Positions 37,924-51,096 of a DNA stretch of 64,000 nucleotides are shown one piece after another (position 1 is the stretch's first letter; each line of letters starts with the position of its first letter). The position numbers were made by a program, and so were the translations under genes. Below the pieces are notes generated by a model, which was given only the letters and a program-made list of their open reading frames with translations, was not told where the DNA came from and searched no databases. Where the stretch lies: the NCBI GenBank assembly GCA_947396885.1, contig OX377206.1, positions 48,591,631 to 48,655,630 of the forward strand. The letters run 5' to 3'. This stretch comes from Heligmosomoides polygyrus polygyrus (taxonomy: Eukaryota > Nematoda > Chromadorea > Rhabditida > Heligmosomidae).

Positions 37924-40900
37924 GTCTGCGGCACATCTTCTAAACCGCGACGCACGTTGAACGACGTCTGCGGCACATCTTCTAAAGCGCGACGCACGGG
38001 CACGTCTTCTAAATCGCGACGCACGTTGGACGATCTCTGCGGCAGGTCTTCTGAATGCCGGCGCACGTTGGACGACGTCTACGGCACTTCTTTTAAATCC
38101 CTACGCAGGTTGAACGACGTCTCGACAAGTCTTCTAAATCGCGACGCACGTTGGACGATGTCTGCGGCACGACTTCTGAATGCCGGCGAAGGTTGGATGA
38201 CGTCTGCGGCAGGTCTTCTGAATGCCGGCGCACGTTGAACGACGTCTGCGGCAGGTCTTGTGAATGCCGGCGCACGTTGAATGACGTCTGCGGCACACCT
38301 TCTAAATCACGACGCACGGGCACGTCTTCTAAGTCGCGACGCACGTTGGACGACGTCTGCGGCACGTCTTCTAAATCGCGACGCACGTTGGACGATGTCT
38401 GCGGCAGGTCTTCTGAATGCCGGCGCACGTTGAGCGACGTCTGCGGCACATCTTCTAAACCGCGACGCAGTTGAACGATGTCTGCGGCACATCTTCTAAA
38501 TCGCGACGCACGGGCACGTCTTCTAAATCGCGACGCACGTTGGACGACGTCTGCGGCACTTCTTTTAAGTCGCGACGCACGTTGGACGATGTCTGCGGCA
38601 GGTCTTCTAAATCACGACGCACGGGCACGTCTTCTAAGTCGCGACGCACGTTGGACGACGTCTGCGGCACATCTTCTAAACCGCGACGCACGTTCAACGA
38701 TGTCTGCGGCACATCTTCTAAATCGCGACGCAGGTTGAACGACGTCTTCGACACGTCTTTTAAACGCAACGCACGGGCACGTCTTCTAAATCGCGACGCA
38801 CGTTGGACGATGTCTGCGGCAGGTCTTCTAAATCGCGACGCACGTTGGACGACGTCTGCGGCAGGTCTTCTAAATCGCGACGCACGTTGGACGATGTCTG
38901 CGGCAGGTCTTCTGAATGCCGGCGCACGTTGGACGACGTCTACGGCACTTTTTTTAAATCCCTACGCAGGTTGAACGACGTCTTCGACACGTCTTCTAAA
39001 GCGCAACGCACGGGCACGTCTTCTAAATCGCGACGCACGTTGGACGATGTCTGCGTCAGGTCTTCTAAATCGCGACGCACGTTGGACGACGTCTGCGGCA
39101 GGTCTTCTAAATCGCGACGCACGTTGGACGATGTCTGCGGCACGACTTCTGAATGCCGGCGAAGGTTGAAGGACGTCTTCGGCACGTCTTCAAAATCGCG
39201 ACGAAGGTTGGACGATGTCTGCGGCACATCTTCTAAACCGCGACGCACGTTGAACGACGTCTGCGGCACATCTTCTAAAGCGCGACGCACGGGCACGTCT
39301 TCTAAATCGCGACGCACGTTGGACGACGTCTACGGCACTTCTTTTAAATCCCTACGCAGGTTGAACGACGTCTTCGACACGTCTTCTAAAGCGCAACGCA
39401 CGGGCACGTCTTCTAAATCGCGACGCACGTTGGACGACGTCTGCGGCACGTCCTCTGAATGCCGGCGCACGTTGGACGACATCTGCGGCACTTCTTTTAA
39501 ATCCCTACGCAGGTTGAAGGACGTCTTCGGCACGTCTTCAAAATCGCGACGAACGTTGAACGACGTCTGCGGCACATCTTCTAAAGCGCGACGCACGGGC
39601 ACGTCTTCTAAATCGCGACGCACGTTGGACGATCTCTGCGGCAGGTCTTCTAAATGCCGGCGCACGTTGGACGACGTCTGTGGCACTTCTTTTAAATCCC
39701 TACGCAGGTTGAACGACGTCTCGACAAGTCTTCTAAATCGCGACGCACGTTGGACGACGTCTGCGGCAGGTCTTCTGAATGCCGGCGCACGTTGAGCGAC
39801 GTCTGCGGCACATCTTCTAAACCGCGACGCAGTTGAACGATGTCTGCGGCACATCTTCTAAATCGCGACGCACGGGCACGTCTTCTAAATCGCGACGCAC
39901 GTTGGACGACGTCTGCGGCACTTCTTTTAAATCCCTACGCAGGTTGAACGACGTCTTCGACACGTCTTCTAAAGCGCAACGCACGGGCACGTCTTCTAAA
40001 TCGCGACGCACGTTGGACGATGTCTGCGGCAGGTCTTCTGAATGCCGGCGCACGTTGGACGACGTCTACGGCACATCTTCTAAATCGCGACGCACGGGAC
40101 GTCTTCTAAATCGCGACGCACGTTCGACGATGTCTGCGGCAGGTCTTCTGAATGCCGGCGCACGTTGAGCGACGTCTGCGGCACTTCTTTTAAATCCCTA
40201 CGCAGGTTAAACGACGTCTGCGGCACATCTTCTAAATCGCGACGCACGTTGGACGATCTCTGCGGCAGGTCTTCTGAATGCCGGCGCACGTTGGACGACG
40301 TCTACGGCACTTCTTTTAAATCCCTACGCAGGTTGAACGACGTCTCGACAAGTCTTCTAAATCGCGACGCACGTTGGACGACGTCTGCGGCACTTCTTTT
40401 AAATCCCTACGCAGGTTGAACGACGTCTTCGACACGTATTCTAAAGCGCAACGCACGGGCACGTCTTCTAAATCGCGACGCACGTTGGACGATGTCTGCG
40501 GCAGGTCTTCTGAATGCCGGCGCACGTTGGACGACGTCTACGGCACATCTTCTAAATCGCGACGCACGGGACGTCTTCTAAATCGCGACGCACGTTCGAC
40601 GATGTCTGCGGCAGGTCTTCTAAATCGCGACGCACGTTGGACGACGTCTGCGGCAGGTCTTCTAAATCGCGACGCACGTTGGACGATGTCTGCGGCACGA
40701 CTTCTGAATGCCGGCGAAGGTTGGACGACGTCTGCGGCACGTCCTCTGAATGCCGGCGCACGTTGGACGACGTCTGCGGCACTTCTTTTAAATCCCTACG
40801 CAGGTTGAAGGACGTCTTCGGCACGTCTTCTAAATCGCGACGAACGTTGGACGATGTCTGCGGCACATCTTCTAAACCGCGACGCACGTTGAACGACGTC

Positions 40901-41444
40901 TGCGGCACATCTTCTAAAGCGCGACGCACGGGCACGTCTTCTAAATCGCGACGCACGTTGGACGATCTCTGCGGCAGGTCTTCTAAATCGCGACGCACGT
41001 TGAGCGACGTCTGCGGCACACCTTCTAAACCGCGACGCACGTTGAACGACGTCTGCGGCACATCTTCTAAAGCGCGACGCACGGGCACGTCTTCTAAATC
41101 GCGACGCACGTTCGACGATGTCTGCGGCAGGTCTTCTGAATGCCGGCGCACGTTGAGCGACGTCTGCGGCACTTCTTTTAAATCCCTACGCAGGTTAAAC
41201 GACGTCTGCGGCACATCTTCTAAATCGCGACGCACGTTGGACGATCTCTGCGGCAGGTCCTCTGAATGCCGGCGCACGTTGGACGACGTCTGCGGCACTT
41301 CTTTTAAATCCCTACGCAGGTTGAAGGACGTCTTCGGCACGTCTTCTAAATCGCGACGCACGTTGGACGATCTCTGCGGCAGGTCTTCTGAATGCCGGCG
41401 CACGTTGGACGACGTCTACGGCACTTCTTTTAAATCCCTACACA
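37924..41444. repeat. 4.0-kb higher-order repeat D, copy 3
   Basis: It follows copy 2 closely to about 41,440, where CCTACACAGG replaces CCTACGCAGG and the next family of duplications begins. It contains the type monomer. Confidence 0.85.
38335..38376 (+). repeat. type 42-bp monomer
   Basis: A consensus-like monomer: 13 C, 12 G, 8 A and 9 T, with 8 CpG. The tetramer ACGT occurs at monomer positions 9, 19 and 30. GACGTC lies at positions 18-23, and TCGCGA forms at the junction of two monomers. In the frame starting CGA it reads as a 14-residue unit, RRTLDDVCGTSSKS. The reverse complement reads as LEDVPQTSSNVRRD in one frame and RASRFRRCAADVVQ in another, both without stops. Confidence 0.9.
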
Positions 41445-42298
41445 GGTTGAACGACGTCTTCGACACGTCTTCTAAAGCGCAACGCACGGGCACGTCTTCT
41501 AAATCGCGACGCACGTTGAACGACGTCTGCGGCACATCTTCTAAAGCGCGACGCACGGGCACGTCTTCTAAATCGCGACGCACGTTGGACGATCTCTGCG
41601 GCAGGTCTTCTAAATCGCGACGCACGTTGAGCGACGTCTGCGGCACACCTTCTAAACCGCGACGCACGTTGAACGACGTCTGCGGCACATCTTCTAAAGC
41701 GCGACGCACGGGCACGTCTTCTAAATCGCGACGCACGTTCGACGATGTCTGCGGCAGGTCTTCTGAATGCCGGCGCACGTTGAGCGACGTCTGCGGCACT
41801 TCTTTTAAATCCCTACGCAGGTTAAACGACGTCTGCGGCACATCTTCTAAATCGCGACGCACGTTGGACGATCTCTGCGGCAGGTCCTCTGAATGCCGGC
41901 GCACGTTGGACGACGTCTGCGGCACTTCTTTTAAATCCCTACGCAGGTTGAAGGACGTCTTCGGCACGTCTTCTAAATCGCGACGCACGTTGGACGATCT
42001 CTGCGGCAGGTCTTCTGAATGCCGGCGCACGTTGGACGACGTCTACGGCACTTCTTTTAAATCCCTACACAGGTTGAACGACGTCTTCGACACGTCTTCT
42101 AAAGCGCAACGCACGGGCACGTCTTCTAAATCGCGACGCACGTTGGACGATGTCTGCGGCAGGTCTTCTGAATGCCGGCGCACGTTGGACGACGTCTACG
42201 GCACATCTTCTAAATCGCGACGCACGGGACGTCTTCTAAATCGCGACGCACGTTCGACGATGTCTGCGGCAGGTCTTCTGAATGCCGGCGCACGTTGA
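40637..42298 (+). other. 553-codon open frame, probably not a gene
   Basis: Opens at TTG and is built of the same 14-residue units. It spans the 627-bp tandem duplication, so about 209 codons appear twice. It ends through a 26-bp monomer that shifts it into the LLNRDAR frame and then TGA. In D copy 2 the related stretch (36,674-37,876) gives only 400 codons because the 627-bp duplication is absent. Length follows repeat copy number, as expected for a by-product of the satellite. Confidence 0.6.
40878..42131. repeat. 627-bp tandem duplication
   Basis: 40,878-41,504 matches 41,505-42,131. Both halves hold the rare ACACCTTCTAAACC and CCTACACAGG monomers. The reading phase is unbroken because 627 is a multiple of three, which helps create the 553-codon open frame here. 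Confidence 0.85.
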
Positions 42299-44980
42299 GC
42301 GACGTCTGCGGCACTTCTTTTAAATCCCTACGCAGGTTAAACGACGTCTGCGGCACATCTTCTAAATCGCGACGCACGTTGGACGATCTCTGCGGCAGGT
42401 CTCCTGAATGCCGGCGCACGTTGGACGACGTCTACGGCACTTCTTTTAAATCCCTACGCAGGTTGAACGACGTCTCGACAAGTCTTCTAAATCGCGACGC
42501 ACGTTGGACGATGTCTGCGGCACGACTTCTGAATGCCGGCGAAGGTTGGATGACGTCTGCGGCAGGTCTTCTGAATGCCGGCGCACGTTGAACGACGTCT
42601 GCGGCAGGTCTTCTGAATGCCGGCGCACGTTGAATGACGTCTGCGGCACACCTTCTAAATCACGACGCACGGGCACGTCTTCTAAGTCGCGACGCACGTT
42701 GGACGACGTCTGCGGCACGTCTTCTAAATCGCGACGCACGTTGGACGATGTCTGCGGCAGGTCTTCTGAACGCCGGCGCACGTTGAGCGACGTCTGCGGC
42801 ACATCTTCTAAACCGCGACGCACGTTGAACGATGTCTGCGGCACATCTTCTAAATCGCGACGCAGGTTGAACGACGTCTTCGACACGTCTTCTAAAGCGC
42901 AACGCACGGGCACGTCTTCTAAATCGCGACGCACGTTGGACGATGTCTGCGGCAGGTCTTCTAAATCGCGACGCACGTTGGTCGACGTCTGCGGCAGGTC
43001 TTCTAAATCGCGACGCAGGTTGAACGACGTCTCGACAAGTCTTCTAAATCGCGACGCACGTTGGACGATGTCTGCGGCACGACTTCTGAATGCCGGCGAA
43101 GGTTGGACGACGTCTGCGGCACGTCCTCTGAATGCCGGCGCACGTTGGACGACGTCTGCGGCACTTCTTTTAAATCCCTACGCAGGTTGAAGGACGTCTT
43201 CGGCACGTCTTCTAAATCGCGACGAACGTTGGACGATGTCTGCGGCACATCTTCTAAACCGCGACGCACGTTGAACGACGTCTGCGGCACATCTTCTAAA
43301 GCGCGACGCACGGGCACGTCTTCTAAATCGCGACGCACGTTGGACGATCTCTGCGGCAGGTCTTCTAAATCGCGACGCACGTTGAGCGACGTCTGCGGCA
43401 CATCTTCTAAACCGCGACGCACGTTGAACGACGTCTGCGGCACATCTTCTAAAGCGCGACGCACGGGCACGTCTTCTAAATCGCGACGCACGTTGGGCGA
43501 TCTCTGCGGCAGGTCTTCTGAATGCCGGCGCACGCTGGACGACGTCTACGGCACTTCTTTTAAATCCCTACGCAGGTTGAACGACGTCTCGACAAGTCTT
43601 CTAAATCGCGACGCACGTTGGACGATGTCTGCGGCACGACTTCTGAATGCCGGCGAAGGTTGGATGACGTCTGCGGCAGGTCTTCTGAATGCTGGCGCAC
43701 GTTGAACGACGTCTGCGGCAGGTCTTCTGAATGCCGGCGCACGTTGAATGACGTCTGCGGCACACCTTCTAAATCACGACGCACGGGCACGTCTTCTAAG
43801 TCGCGACGCACGTTGGACGACGTCTGCGGCACGTCTTCTAAATCGCGACGCACGTTGGACGATGTCTGCGGCAGGTCTTCTGAATGCCGGCGCACGTTGA
43901 GCGACGTCTGCGGCACATCTTCTAAACCGCGACGCACGTTGAACGATGTCTGCGGCACATCTTCTAAATCGCGACGCAGGTTGAACGACGTCTTCGACAC
44001 GTCTTCTAAAGCGCAACGCACGGGCACGTCTTCTAAATCGCGACGCACGTTGGACGATGTCTGCGGCAGGTCTTCTAAATCGCGACGCACGTTGGACGAC
44101 GTCTGCGGCAGGTCTTCTAAATCGCGACGCACGTTGGACGATGTCTGCGGCACGACTTCTGAATGCCGGCGAAGGTTGGACGACGTCTGCGGCACGTCCT
44201 CTGAATGCCGGCGCACGTTGGACGACGTCTGCGGCACTTCTTTTAAATCCCTACGCAGGTTGAAGGACGTCTTCGGCACGTCTTCTAAATCGCGACGAAC
44301 GTTGGACGATGTCTGCGGCACATCTTCTAAACCGCGACGCACGTTGAACGACGTCTGCGGCACATCTTCTAAAGCGCGACGCACGGGCACGTCTTCTAAA
44401 TCGCGACGCACGTTGGACGATCTCTGCGGCAGGTCTTCTAAATCGCGACGCACGTTGAGCGACGTCTGCGGCACATCTTCTAAACCGCGACGCACGTTGA
44501 ACGACGTCTGCGGCACATCTTCTAAAGCGCGACGCACGGGCACGTCTTCTAAATCGCGACGCACGTTCGACGATGTCTGCGGCAGGTCTTCTGAATGCCG
44601 GCGCACGTTGAGCGACGTCTGCGGCACTTCTTTTAAATCCCTACGCAGGTTAAACGACGTCTGCGGCACATCTTCTAAATCGCGACGAACGTTGGACGAT
44701 GTCTGCGGCACATCTTCTAAACCGCGACGCACGTTGAACGACGTCTGCGGCACATCTTCAAAAGCGCGACGCACGGGCACGTCTTCTAAATCGCGACGCA
44801 CGTTGGACGATCTTTGCGGCAGGTCTTCTGAATGCCGGCGCACGTTGGACGACGTCTACGGCACTTCTTTTAAATCCCTACGCAGGTTGTACGACGTCTC
44901 GACAAGTCTTCTAAATCGCGACGCACGTTGGACGATGTCTGCGGCACGACTTCTGAATGCCGGCGAAGGTTGGATGACGT
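41732..44980. repeat. long-range duplicate, left copy
   Basis: It aligns with 56,251-59,416 at an offset of 14,519, then 14,478, then 14,436. It shares rare variants with that copy: GTTGGTCGACG (42,979/57,498), GTTGGGCGATC (43,494/57,972) and CGCACGCTGGACG (about 43,530/58,008). The left copy has one extra 41-bp monomer near 43,015. Confidence 0.8.
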
Positions 44981-47900
44981 CTGCGGCACACCTTCTAAAT
45001 CACGACGCACGGGCACGTCTTCTAAGTCGCGACGCACGTTGGACGATGTCTGCGGCAGGTCTTCTGAATGCCGGCGCACGTTGAGCGACGTCTGCGGCAC
45101 ATCTTCTAAACCGCGACGCAGTTGAACGATGTCTGCGGCACATCTTCTAAACCGCGACGCACGTTGAACGACGTCTGCGGCACATCTTCTAAAGCGCGAC
45201 GCACGGGCACGTCTTCTAAATCGCGACGCACGTTGGACGATGTCTGCGGTAGGTCTTCTAAATCGCGACGCACGTTGGACGACGTCTGCGGCAGGTCTTC
45301 TAAATCGCGACGCACGTTGGACGATGTCTGCGGCACGACTTCTGAATGCCGGCGAAGGTTGGACGACGTCTGCGGCACGTCCTCTGAATGCCGGCGCACG
45401 TTGGACGACGTCTGCGGCACTTCTTTTAAATCCCTACGCAGGTTGAAGGACGTCTTCGGCACGTCTTCTAAATCGCGACGAACGTTGGACGATGTCTGCG
45501 GCACATCTTCTAAACCGCGACGCACGTTGAACGACGTCTGCGGCACATCTTCTAAAGCGCGACGCACGGGCACGTCTTCTAAATCGCGACGCACGTTGGA
45601 CGATCTCTGCGGCAGGTCTTCTAAATCGCGACGCACGTTGAGCGACGTCTGCGGCACATCTTCTAAACCGCGACGCACGTTGAACGACGTCTGCGGCACA
45701 TCTTCTGAAGCGCGACGCACGGGCACGTCTTCTAAATCGCGACGCACGTTCGACGATGTCTGCGGCAGGTCTTCTGAATGCCGGCGCACGTTGAGCGACG
45801 TCTGCGGCACTTCTTTTAAATCCCTACGCAGGTTAAACGACGTCTGCGGCACATCTTCTAAATCGCGACGAACGTTGGACGATGTCTGCGGCACATCTTC
45901 TAAACCGCGACGCACGTTGAACGACGTCTGCGGCACATCTTCAAAAGCGCGACGCACGGGCACGTCTTCTAAATCGCGACGCACGTTGGACGATCTTTGC
46001 GGCAGGTCTTCTGAATGCCGGCGCACGTTGGACGACGTCTACGGCACTTCTTTTAAATCCCTACGCAGGTTGTACGACGTCTCGACAAGTCTTCTAAATC
46101 GCGACGCACGTTGGACGATGTCTGCGGCACGACTTCTGAATGCCGGCGAAGGTTGGATGACGTCTGCGGCAGGTCTTCTGAATGCCGGCGCACGTTGAAT
46201 GACGTCTGCGGCACACCTTCTAAATCACGACGCACGGGCACGTCTTCTAAGTCGCGACGCACGTTGGACGATGTCTGCGGCAGGTCTTCTGAATGCCGGC
46301 GCACGTTGAGCGACGTCTGCGGCACATCTTCTAAACCGCGACGCAGTTGAACGATGTCTGCGGCACATCTTCTAAACCGCGACGCACGTTGAACGACGTC
46401 TGCGGCACATCTTCTAAAGCGCGACGCACGGGCACGTCTTCTAAATCGCGACGCACGTTGGACGACGTCTGCGGCAGGTCTTCTAAATCGCGACGCACGT
46501 TGGACGATGTCTGCGGCACGACTTCTGAATGCCGGCGAAGGTTGGACGACGTCTGCGGCACGTCCTCTGAATGCCGGCGCACGTTGGACGACGTCTGCGG
46601 CACTTCTTTTAAATCCCTACGCAGGTTGAAGGACGTCTTCGGCACGTCTTCTAAATCGCGACGAACGTTGGACGATGTCTGCGGCACATCTTCTAAACCG
46701 CGACGCACGTTGAACGACGTCTGCGGCACATCTTCTAAAGCGCGACGCACGGGCACGTCTTCTAAATCGCGACGCACGTTGGACGATCTCTGCGGCAGGT
46801 CTTCTAAATCGCGACGCACGTTGAGCGACGTCTGCGGCACATCTTCTAAACCGCGACGCACGTTGAACGACGTCTGCGGCACATCTTCTGAAGCGCGACG
46901 CACGGGCACGTCTTCTAAATCGCGACGCACGTTCGACGATGTCTGCGGCAGGTCTTCTGAATGCCGGCGCACGTTGAGCGACGTCTGCGGCACTTCTTTT
47001 AAATCCCTACGCAGGTTAAACGACGTCTGCGGCACATCTTCTAAATCGCGACGAACGTTGGACGATGTCTGCGGCACATCTTCTAAACCGCGACGCACGT
47101 TGAACGACGTCTGCGGCACATCTTCAAAAGCGCGACGCACGGGCACGTCTTCTAAATCGCGACGCACGTTGGACGATCTCTGCGGCAGGTCTTCTGAATG
47201 CCGGCGCACGTTGGACGACGTCTACGGCACTTCTTTTAAATCCCTACGCAGGTTGAACGACGTCTCGACAAGTCTTCTAAATCGCGACGCACGTTGGACG
47301 ATGTCTGCGGCACGACTTCTGAATGCCGGCGAAGGTTGGATGACGTCTGCGGCAGGTCTTCTGAATGCCGGCGCACGTTGAACGACGTCTGCGGCAGGTC
47401 TTCTGAATGCCGGCGCACGTTGAATGACGTCTGCGGCACACCTTCTAAATCACGACGCACGGGCACGTCTTCTAAGTCGCGACGCACGTTGGACGACGTC
47501 TGCGGCACGTCTTCTAAATCGCGACGCACGTTGGACGATGTCTGCGGCAGGTCTTCTGAACGCCGGCGCACGTTGAGCGACGTCTGCGGCACATCTTCTA
47601 AACCGCGACGCACGTTGAACGATGTCTGCGGCACATCTTCTAAATCGCGACGCAGGTTGAACGACGTCTTCGACACGTCTTCTAAAGCGCAACGCACGGG
47701 CACGTCTTCTAAATCGCGACGCACGTTGGACGATGTCTGCGGCAGGTCTTCTAAATCGCGACGCACGTTGGACGACGTCTGCGGCAGGTCTTCTAAATCG
47801 CGACGCACGTTGGACGATGTCTGCGGCACGACTTCTGAATGCCGGCGAAGGTTGGACGACGTCTGCGGCACGTCCTCTGAATGCCGGCGCACGTTGGACG

Positions 47901-50900
47901 ACGTCTGCGGCACTTCTTTTAAATCCCTACGCAGGTTGAAGGACGTCTTCGGCACGTCTTCTAAATCGCGACGAACGTTGGACGATGTCTGCGGCACATC
48001 TTCTAAACCGCGACGCACGTTGAACGACGTCTGCGGCACATCTTCTAAAGCGCGACGCACGGGCACGTCTTCTAAATCGCGACGCACGTTGGACGATCTC
48101 TGCGGCAGGTCTTCTAAATCGCGACGCACGTTGAGCGACGTCTGCGGCACATCTTCTAAACCGCGACGCACGTTGAACGACGTCTGCGGCACATCTTCTA
48201 AAGCGCGACGCACGGGCACGTCTTCTAAATCGCGACGCACGTTCGACGATGTCTGCGGCAGGTCTTCTGAATGCCGGCGCACGTTGAGCGACGTCTGCGG
48301 CACTTCTTTTAAATCCCTACGCAGGTTAAACGACGTCTGCGGCACATCTTCTAAATCGCGACGAACGTTGGACGATGTCTGCGGCACATCTTCTAAACCG
48401 CGACGCACGTTGAACGACGTCTGCGGCACATCTTCAAAAGCGCGACGCACGGGCACGTCTTCTAAATCGCGACGCACGTTGGACGATCTCTGCGGCAGGT
48501 CTTCTGAATGCCGGCGCACGTTGGACGACGTCTACGGCACTTCTTTTAAATCCCTACGCAGGTTGAACGACGTCTCGACAAGTCTTCTAAATCGCGACGC
48601 ACGTTGGACGATGTCTGCGGCACGACTTCTGAATGCCGGCGAAGGTTGGATGACGTCTGCGGCAGGTCTTCTGAATGCCGGCGCACGTTGAATGACGTCT
48701 GCGGCACACCTTCTAAATCACGACGCACGGGCACGTCTTCTAAGTCGCGACGCACGTTGGACGACGTCTGCGGCACGTCTTCTAAATCGCGACGCACGTT
48801 GGACGATGTCTGCGGCAGGTCTTCTGAACGCCGGCGCACGTTGAGCGACGTCTGCGGCACATCTTCTAAACCGCGACGCACGTTGAACGATGTCTGCGGC
48901 ACATCTTCTAAATCGCGACGCAGGTTGAACGACGTCTTCGACACGTCTTCTAAAGCGCAACGCACGGGCACGTCTTCTAAATCGCGACGCACGTTGGACG
49001 ATGTCTGCGGCAGGTCTTCTAAATCGCGACGCACGTTGGACGACGTCTGCGGCAGGTCTTCTAAATCGCGACGCACGTTGGACGATGTCTGCGGCACGAC
49101 TTCTGAATGCCGGCGAAGGTTGGACGACGTCTGCGGCACGTCCTCTGAATGCCGGCGCACGTTGGACGACGTCTGCGGCACTTCTTTTAAATCCCTACGC
49201 AGGTTGAAGGACGTCTTCGGCACGTCTTCTAAATCGCGACGAACGTTGGACGATGTCTGCGGCACATCTTCTAAACCGCGACGCACGTTGAACGACGTCT
49301 GCGGCACATCTTCTAAAGCGCGACGCACGGGCACGTCTTCTAAATCGCGACGCACGTTGGACGATCTCTGCGGCAGGTCTTCTAAATCGCGACGCACGTT
49401 GAGCGACGTCTGCGGCACATCTTCTAAACCGCGACGCACGTTGAACGACGTCTGCGGCACATCTTCTAAAGCGCGACGCACGGGCACGTCTTCTAAATCG
49501 CGACGCACGTTCGACGATGTCTGCGGCAGGTCTTCTGAATGCCGGCGCACGTTGAGCGACGTCTGCGGCACTTCTTTTAAATCCCTACGCAGGTTAAACG
49601 ACGTCTGCGGCACATCTTCTAAATCGCGACGAACGTTGGACGATGTCTGCGGCACATCTTCTAAACCGCGACGCACGTTGAACGACGTCTGCGGCACATC
49701 TTCAAAAGCGCGACGCACGGGCACGTCTTCTAAATCGCGACGCACGTTGGACGATCTCTGCGGCAGGTCTTCTGAATGCCGGCGCACGTTGGACGACGTC
49801 TACGGCACTTCTTTTAAATCCCTACGCAGGTTGTACGACGTCTCGACAAGTCTTCTAAATCGCGACGCACGTTGGACGATGTCTGCGGCACGACTTCTGA
49901 ATGCCGGCGAAGGTTGGATGACGTCTGCGGCAGGTCTTCTGAATGCCGGCGCACGTTGAATGACGTCTGCGGCACACCTTCTAAATCACGACGCACGGGC
50001 ACGTCTTCTAAGTCGCGACGCACGTTGGACGATGTCTGCGGCAGGTCTTCTGAATGCCGGCGCACGTTGAGCGACGTCTGCGGCACATCTTCTAAACCGC
50101 GACGCAGTTGAACGATGTCTGCGGCACATCTTCTAAACCGCGACGCACGTTGAACGACGTCTGCGGCACATCTTCTAAAGCGCGACGCACGGGCACGTCT
50201 TCTAAATCGCGACGCACGTTGGACGATGTCTGCGGCAGGTCTTCTAAATCGCGACGCACGTTGGACGACGTCTGCGGCAGGTCTTCTAAATCGCGACGCA
50301 CGTTGGACGATGTCTGCGGCACGACTTCTGAATGCCGGCGAAGGTTGGACGACGTCTGCGGCACGTCCTCTGAATGCCGGCGCACGTTGGACGACGTCTG
50401 CGGCACTTCTTTTAAATCCCTACGCAGGTTGAAGGACGTCTTCGGCACGTCTTCTAAATCGCGACGAACGTTGGACGATGTCTGCGGCACATCTTCTAAA
50501 CCGCGACGCACGTTGAACGACGTCTGCGGCACATCTTCTAAAGCGCGACGCACGGGCACGTCTTCTAAATCGCGACGCACGTTGGACGATCTCTGCGGCA
50601 GGTCTTCTAAATCGCGACGCACGTTGAGCGACGTCTGCGGCACATCTTCTAAACCGCGACGCACGTTGAACGACGTCTGCGGCACATCTTCTGAAGCGCG
50701 ACGCACGGGCACGTCTTCTAAATCGCGACGCACGTTCGACGATGTCTGCGGCAGGTCTTCTGAATGCCGGCGCACGTTGAGCGACGTCTGCGGCACTTCT
50801 TTTAAATCCCTACGCAGGTTAAACGACGTCTGCGGCACATCTTCTAAATCGCGACGAACGTTGGACGATGTCTGCGGCACATCTTCTAAACCGCGACGCA

Positions 50901-51096
50901 CGTTGAACGACGTCTGCGGCACATCTTCAAAAGCGCGACGCACGGGCACGTCTTCTAAATCGCGACGCACGTTGGACGATCTCTGCGGCAGGTCTTCTGA
51001 ATGCCGGCGCACGTTGGACGACGTCTACGGCACTTCTTTTAAATCCCTACGCAGGTTGAACGACGTCTCGACAAGTCTTCTAAATCGCGACGCACG

